Assembly (NCBI GenBank): GCA_041687755.1
Contig: JBDNJM010000160.1
Location: 1 to 35,680, forward strand
DNA length: 35,680 bases
Source of the DNA: JBDNJM01 sp041687755
GTDB taxonomy: Bacteria > Planctomycetota > UBA1135 > GCA-002686595
Direction of reading: 5' to 3'
The notes below the pieces were generated by a model. That model made no database searches, was not told the DNA's origin, and saw only the letters and a program-made list of their open reading frames with translations. Each line of letters starts with the position of its first letter. Positions within the stretch are counted from its first letter, which is position 1. A program made the position numbers and the translations under genes. Shown piece after piece: positions 31,215 through 35,680 of the stretch.

Positions 31215-33022
31215 AACATCAACTCGCCTACGGCTTGGCCGTGCTCTGCGCCGGCCCCTGGCTCGCGCCGCGCGCAGCCATGCCGGTCGCCCGAACACTC
31301 AGCCGCACTTCGCGCCTGCAGGACACGGAGACCGTCGCGCTGCGCGTGTCGTCCGTGCTGCCCGACGGCTCGCTCCTGGTCGACCGCGGCTCCTTCGACG
31401 GCCTCGCGCTCGGCGACCGGATCGTGTTCAAGCCGCGCGGCGGCGCCCAGATCACCGGCACCGTCGAGGAGCTCCGCGAGCGCAACGCCGTCGTGCGCAT
31501 GAACGCTGCCGACGCCGTCCTGCCCCTCGGCACCCCCGGCGAGGCGATCGTGCCCGTGGGCCGCTTCGCGGAAGCCGAAGCCGAGCCCGCCCCGCGCGTC
31601 CCGGTCCCCACCCGCGACGAGGAAGTCCCCGACGCGCCGGTGTTCCCCAAGCCGGATCCGCTCTCGGGGCCCCCTTCTAAGCCCCCCGCCGACGGCGCCA
31701 CTGATCCCGGCGCCGACCTCCCGCCTCACCCCGGCTGGAACAACGCCGACGAGGACTACGCCGCGGGCGACCCGCTGCTCACCCGCGTCGAAGCCATCGA
31801 TCCCGCCGAACGCCTCGGCGCCATGAGCGGCCGTGTCTGGCTCCAAGCCGACCAGATCTGGTCCAGCGAAGAGGGCCGCGGCGACGCGTTCTACCGCGCC
31901 GGTACCGACGTCCTGTTCGAGAACCCGTTTGGCCGCGGCGGCGACCTGCACGTCGACCTTGAGGGCAACTACCGCGACGCCCAACTGCCCGACCAAGACG
32001 ACGACAACGCCTCGCGCCTGCGCGTCGACCGCCTCAGCTACACCGTCGGCAACCATCGCTTCGCCGACGACTCCTACAGCTTCGGCCGCTTCCTGCAGCG
32101 CGGCGTCCCTGAGTTCGGCTGGCTCGACGGCGTCGAGGCCGGCCACCGGCTCGAGAACGGCGACCGCATGGGCGCGTCCGTCGGCTACATCCCCGAACCC
32201 GACCGCGACTTCGAGTCCGGCGAGGATCTCGCGGTCTCCGCCTACTACACCTTCGTCCACGACACCTCCGAGCGCCTCGAGACCACCATCGGCTACCAGA
32301 AGACCTGGCACAACTTCGAGGCCGACCGCGACCTCGTCGTCGCCAAGGTCAACTACGTGCCCGTCAACGGTTGGTACTGGCACGGCACCGCCTGGATCGA
32401 CCTTTTCTCGGGCGGCGACGACTTCGAGGACGACTTCTTCGACTTCAGCCAGGTCTACCTGACCACCGGCCGCAACTGGTCGGAGTACGGCATCGACTTC
32501 CGCTACCAGCACTTCGAATTCCCCGAACTCTTGCGCAACGACTTCCAGCCGGTCCTCGCCGACCAGCTGGCCAACGACCGCTGGGACCGCCTCAGCGCCG
32601 ACGTCTGGGTCGAGGCCCTGCCTTGGCTCGAGATCTACGCGGGCGCCGGCCTGTTCGACGACGAGGACCAGTCGGGCGGCGACATCCTGACCGGCCTCTC
32701 GTTCCGAGACGCCTTCCTCGACGGCAGCACCACCCGCCTCGAGTACTTCATCAACCACGGCGAGTTCAGCACCGCCTTCGGTGGCCGCGCGAGCCTCTCC
32801 AAGTCCGACCGCTTCGGCTCCTGGGAGCTGTTCTACGAGCTGCTCCACAACGACGCCGACGGCTTCGACGCGAACAACGACGACCTGATCCAGCAGCGCC
32901 TACGCGCTCGCCGCGACTTCACGACCGCCTCCGGCTGGAGCTTTTCCGGCTACGTCGAAGGCGTCGACTTTGAGACCGAGCAGGGCCTGCTCGCCGGCCT
33001 CCTGATTGAGAAGAGCTTCTGA
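31211..33022 (+). CDS. Outer-membrane beta-barrel protein of the cytochrome operon
   Basis: A 603-residue protein with a signal peptide, then a small beta domain (about 43-105: VSSVLPDGSLLVDRGSFDGL, DRIVFKPRGGAQITGTV), reminiscent of FlgT-type or SH3-like folds, and a Pro/Asp-rich linker (about 115-190). Residues about 205-603 alternate in the manner of barrel strands with acidic loops (for example RVWLQADQIWS, DLHVDLEGNYRDAQLPDQDDD, WSFSGYVEGVDFE) and the protein ends in Phe, the usual BAM signal. In known porin-cytochrome complexes (MtrB, PioB) such a barrel sheathes a multihaem cytochrome; sequence similarity to those is not evident, so the role is inferred from position between two cytochrome genes. 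Confidence 0.8.
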   Translation: MKHQLAYGLAVLCAGPWLAPRAAMPVARTLSRTSRLQDTETVALRVSSVLPDGSLLVDRGSFDGLALGDRIVFKPRGGAQITGTVEELRERNAVVRMNAADAVLPLGTPGEAIVPVGRFAEAEAEPAPRVPVPTRDEEVPDAPVFPKPDPLSGPPSKPPADGATDPGADLPPHPGWNNADEDYAAGDPLLTRVEAIDPAERLGAMSGRVWLQADQIWSSEEGRGDAFYRAGTDVLFENPFGRGGDLHVDLEGNYRDAQLPDQDDDNASRLRVDRLSYTVGNHRFADDSYSFGRFLQRGVPEFGWLDGVEAGHRLENGDRMGASVGYIPEPDRDFESGEDLAVSAYYTFVHDTSERLETTIGYQKTWHNFEADRDLVVAKVNYVPVNGWYWHGTAWIDLFSGGDDFEDDFFDFSQVYLTTGRNWSEYGIDFRYQHFEFPELLRNDFQPVLADQLANDRWDRLSADVWVEALPWLEIYAGAGLFDDEDQSGGDILTGLSFRDAFLDGSTTRLEYFINHGEFSTAFGGRASLSKSDRFGSWELFYELLHNDADGFDANNDDLIQQRLRARRDFTTASGWSFSGYVEGVDFETEQGLLAGLLIEKSF

Positions 33023-33702
33023 TGCAGATCCGCCACCTCCTCGCCGCCGCCACCCCGCCGCGCGCCGTCCGCTACCTGCTGGCCCTCGTGCTCTGTTACG
33101 TCGTCGCCGCCTGTGCCATGCACGGCGAAGGCCGCCTCGTCACCAACCGCTGGGCCGCTGGCCTAGGGCCCGTCCTGCCCCACGACTCGTTCCCCTCCGA
33201 CTGCCAGATCTGCCACGAGGGCGACGACTGGAACACGATCAAGGACGACTTCACCTTCGATCACGAAGCCGAGACCGGGCACGCCCTGACCGGCTCCCAC
33301 CGCACCGCCTCGTGCCTGCGCTGCCACAACGACCGCGGCCACGTGGACCAGTTCACCGCCAAGGGCTGCGTCGGCTGCCACGAGGACGTGCACCTGGGCC
33401 AGCTCGACCCCGACTGCACCTCCTGCCACGACGACCTCAACTGGCGCCCCCACGGCCAGCGCGAAGCCCACGCCCGCACGCGATTCCCGCTTGTAGGCGC
33501 CCACGCCACCACCGACTGCCGCCGCTGCCACCTCGGCTCCGAAGTGGGCCGCTTCCTGCCCGTCGACGTCGAGTGCCTCACCTGCCACCAGGCCGACCTC
33601 GCCGACGCCGTCAACCCGAACCACATCGGCCTCGGTTGGGTCAACCGCTGCGACCGCTGCCACGTCCCCCTGCGCTGGAACCAGGCGGAGATCAACGAGT
33701 AG
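33022..33702 (+). CDS. Seven-haem cytochrome c lipoprotein
   Basis: A 226-residue lipoprotein (YVVAACAM, Cys31) with CXXCH at residues 61, 98, 116, 132, 166, 185 and 210. Sites 3-5 form one complete copy of the A-B-C haem module of the 23-haem protein (CVGCHEDVHLGQL; CTSCH; FPLVGAHATTDCRRCH), and sites 1-2 and 6-7 look like partial copies. Lipid anchoring suits a place on the outer membrane, facing the periplasm or the cell surface; the sequence does not tell which. Its ATG shares the last A of the barrel stop (TGATG). The gene ends the operon, 9 nt from the convergent glycosyltransferase stop. Confidence 0.9.
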   Translation: MQIRHLLAAATPPRAVRYLLALVLCYVVAACAMHGEGRLVTNRWAAGLGPVLPHDSFPSDCQICHEGDDWNTIKDDFTFDHEAETGHALTGSHRTASCLRCHNDRGHVDQFTAKGCVGCHEDVHLGQLDPDCTSCHDDLNWRPHGQREAHARTRFPLVGAHATTDCRRCHLGSEVGRFLPVDVECLTCHQADLADAVNPNHIGLGWVNRCDRCHVPLRWNQAEINE

Positions 33703-33711
33703 CGCTGCAGC

Positions 33712-35508
33712 TCAGGGCATCCCGTGGGCGGCTAAGTACGCCGCGCGCAGATCCCAGCGCTCGTAGCGGATCGGCAGCTCCTCCGGCAGCACGGGGTCGC
33801 CGATCCGCAGGCGCACGCCTTCCAACACCAGCGTCGCGTCCTTGTCCGCGGCGCGCACGCGCACGAAGGCGGGCTTGGGCTGCAGCGGGTTGCCGACCTT
33901 GTCCAGCCAGCCGATAGCCACGCGAACCGCGTCTGGCTGCGGCTCTTCGATCAGCAGTTCGGGCAGGCTCGGCAGGTCGAGGGCCTGGTAGTAGACGCCG
34001 CCGGGCGGCAGCTCTATCCGATTGGGCGCCAGGAGCGTCGCGACCGGTCGGTCGTTGAAGGGCTCGGGCTCTAGTGGCAGCAGGAAGTGCAGCGCACGGC
34101 TGGCCTGGACGCCCGAGTCCGCGCGGACGTGGACGTGGTAGCGGGGCCCGCCGGCAGCCACCTGGAAGGTCGCCACGCGCGGGAGTCGCAGGATGCCCTC
34201 CGGCATTCCGGGGACGCCCGCGATCAGGAAGTACTTGGCGTTGGCGAAGGCTTGGCTGTCAGCCTTCGAGTTGAGCCGCGTCAGGTCGTGCACGGGGCCG
34301 GGGTACGCGAAGGCCGGCAGGCCGAAGTAGGTCGCGAGCAGCTCGTTCGGCCCGGCGTAGCGCGCCAGCCAGACCCCGGCCTGCAGGCGGGCGAGGTCGT
34401 GTTCGGCGTGGGCCGGGATCGCGCCGTCCAGGGGCAGGGCGCCGTAGCGCTTCGCCAGAACCTTGGCGCTGCCGAGCAGCACAAGCCCCGCAAGCGCGGC
34501 GCCGGCGAACTGCGGCACCCGAGTCAGTGTCCCGCGGGTGCGCGCGCTCCACAGGTCCCCGACCGCGCCCGCAAACAGCACGCAGCAGGCCAGCGCGCAC
34601 TGGAACGGCGCCACGAGGTACCAGGGATAGACGTCGCCCAGGTCGATGGCCATGTAGGCGACGAGGAACGCGGCGAAGCCGAAGATCGCGGTCGCGTCGA
34701 TCAGTCGCAGGGGCCGCGTCACAAGCGCGACCAGGGCCAGCAGCGGCACGCCCAAGATGAGCCAGCAATCCAGCTCCCACAGGCGCCGCGGCATCCAGGC
34801 CCAGTCAAAGCCGCCCGGTGTTGCGTGGTCGAGGACCTTGGTCATCGCCGACTGGGGCAGCAGCGAGCCGAAATTGAGCCACAGGATCAGCGCCATGGGC
34901 GCCGCGGTCAGCAGCGCAACGGCGGCCTCCTTCACCGGGAAGCGGCGCTTGACGAGCAGGCTGGCGGCGGTGAACCCGAGCGCGAGCAGCGCGCCGTCGA
35001 GCTTGCTGGCCACGGCCAGGCCCAGGCAGATGCCCGTGGCAACCCGCGCCTCGCGCGCGACGCTCAACAGCGCCGCCGCGATCAGGACCATCGTGAACCC
35101 GGACTCGAGCCCGCCGTAGGCGTTCAGGAAATTGGGTTCCCTAGTCCAGAACAGGGCGGCCGCGAAAGCCGCGAGGCCGATTCCGCCGCGCGCCAGCCCG
35201 AGCGCACCAAACAGCACGCCGGCGACTGAAAAGCACAGCGCGCCGCTGAAGCGCACGGCCGCTGCCGCGTCGACGCCCAGCGCGAGCAGCCCCGCGAGCC
35301 ACAGGGTCCACAGCGGACTGCTGGCCCCGTTGACCGCCTGCCCGTCCGAGTAGTTAAAGCCCTGGCCGGTCGCGACACGATCGGCGTAGCGCAGCGTGAT
35401 GCCGCCGTCGTCCCCGATGAAGGCTTCGGGGTCGGCGGTCCAGCCGTAGATGAAAGCGAGCAGCCCTGCAGCGAGCAGCGCCAGCCGGGAGTGCGAGGAC
35501 GCGGCCAT
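33712..35508 (-). CDS. GT-C-type membrane glycosyltransferase
   Basis: A 598-residue protein with about ten membrane helices over residues 1-375 and a soluble, beta-rich C-terminal part (about 400-598). The first loop has the hallmark acidic pair D33-D34 in IGDDGGITLRYADRVATGQGFNYSDGQAVNGASSPLW, similar to AftB/arabinofuranosyl- and mannosyl-transferases that use polyprenyl-phosphate sugars on the outer face of the membrane. Acceptor and donor are unknown. The start at 35,508 opens directly before the first helix. It stands alone, convergent to the cytochrome operon. Confidence 0.8.
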   Translation of the reverse strand: MAASSHSRLALLAAGLLAFIYGWTADPEAFIGDDGGITLRYADRVATGQGFNYSDGQAVNGASSPLWTLWLAGLLALGVDAAAAVRFSGALCFSVAGVLFGALGLARGGIGLAAFAAALFWTREPNFLNAYGGLESGFTMVLIAAALLSVAREARVATGICLGLAVASKLDGALLALGFTAASLLVKRRFPVKEAAVALLTAAPMALILWLNFGSLLPQSAMTKVLDHATPGGFDWAWMPRRLWELDCWLILGVPLLALVALVTRPLRLIDATAIFGFAAFLVAYMAIDLGDVYPWYLVAPFQCALACCVLFAGAVGDLWSARTRGTLTRVPQFAGAALAGLVLLGSAKVLAKRYGALPLDGAIPAHAEHDLARLQAGVWLARYAGPNELLATYFGLPAFAYPGPVHDLTRLNSKADSQAFANAKYFLIAGVPGMPEGILRLPRVATFQVAAGGPRYHVHVRADSGVQASRALHFLLPLEPEPFNDRPVATLLAPNRIELPPGGVYYQALDLPSLPELLIEEPQPDAVRVAIGWLDKVGNPLQPKPAFVRVRAADKDATLVLEGVRLRIGDPVLPEELPIRYERWDLRAAYLAAHGMP

Positions 35509-35572
35509 GGCTTACGAGTGTACTCGCGCTCCAGCTCCCCGTCTGGCCGGGGGGAGGGACTCGCGGGGGGAT

Positions 35573-35651
35573 GGTGTCTGACACGAATCCGCGACTTGCG
35601 GGCGACCGCCAAAGGCGGTCGCCCGCAAGTCGCGGATTCGTGTCAGACACC
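35573..35651. repeat. Perfect 79-nt palindrome with GGTGTCTGACAC ends
   Basis: Two 38-nt arms (35,573-35,610 and 35,614-35,651) are exact reverse complements around an AAA loop. Each end carries GGTGTCTGACAC, which is nearly a palindrome in itself, so nested foldings are possible. It lies upstream of the glycosyltransferase gene. Its architecture equals the element at the left window edge (3-nt loop, GTG-Y-CTG-R-CAC ends) but the inner arm sequences differ. Motifs of this kind are, as I recall, dispersed in many bacterial genomes next to REP-associated elements; no transposase is present here. Confidence 0.93.
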
Positions 35652-35653
35652 AA

Positions 35654-35676
35654 CCCCCCCCCCCCCCCCCCCCCCC
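35654..35676. repeat. 23-nt C homopolymer
   Basis: An uninterrupted run of 23 C follows the palindrome, two bases after its end, then GCCC to the window end. It may be a true homopolymer tract or a sequencing/assembly artefact at a contig edge next to a strong hairpin. Confidence 0.8.
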
Positions 35677-35680
35677 GCCC

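Noticed and set aside
31130..32848. Long open frame antisense to the barrel gene (572 codons)
   Set aside because: It mirrors the barrel gene codon by codon, is Val/Gly/Ala-rich and has no signal or motif; the sense product has a signal peptide and terminal Phe.
35573..35680. Hairpin telomere or linear replicon end
   Set aside because: The palindrome is internal to the window with sequence beyond it, and the left edge has a similar dispersed-type element; nothing else suggests a linear replicon.

Overview
The window is a GC-rich bacterial segment (about 70% by eye, not computed) packed with protein genes; I see no rRNA, tRNA, CRISPR array or transposase. Many lipoproteins, TolC/RND export, an outer-membrane barrel and ResB/CcsA cytochrome maturation show a double-membraned cell. 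The ECF sigma factor resembles the TIGR02999-type group common in Planctomycetota and Acidobacteriota, and a remnant resembles planctomycete HAMP proteins. Planctomycetota is my best guess, from family composition only.

Layout. Positions 1-78 hold a long perfect palindrome cut by the window edge. Positions 111-12,000 hold general genes: an esterase, a DUF1295 membrane protein, two envelope proteins, a DUF4920 lipoprotein, a tightly overlapped HIT / NahK-like kinase / AlkA operon, a TPR protein, a sulfatase-fold lipoprotein with Thr at the nucleophile position, and an uncharacterised three-gene membrane cluster ending in a DUF3667 protein. A 5'-truncated metallo-beta-lactamase relic (about 12,100-12,490) adjoins a four-gene RND efflux operon (12,736-19,806: adaptor, pump, outer-membrane factor, TetR), in which every junction overlaps by 4 nt. 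The TetR end overlaps a convergent ECF sigma gene.

Positions 20,754-25,246 encode an internally duplicated lipoprotein followed by ResB and CcsA (System II cytochrome c maturation). A HAMP-protein remnant and a DUF2959 lipoprotein with a hairpin terminator follow.

The most notable region is 26,806-33,702, four overlapping genes: (1) a ferredoxin / FAD-NAD(P) oxidoreductase / b-type cytochrome fusion, (2) a membrane-anchored cytochrome with 23 CXXCH motifs, (3) an outer-membrane beta-barrel, and (4) a seven-CXXCH lipoprotein. Together they read as a trans-envelope electron conduit, from cytoplasmic NAD(P)H or ferredoxin to the cell surface or the reverse, with ResB/CcsA nearby as the likely haem-attachment machinery. 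Both cytochromes are built on one repeating three-haem module. A GT-C-type glycosyltransferase gene (33,712-35,508) runs convergently. The window ends in a second perfect 79-nt palindrome and a 23-nt C run.
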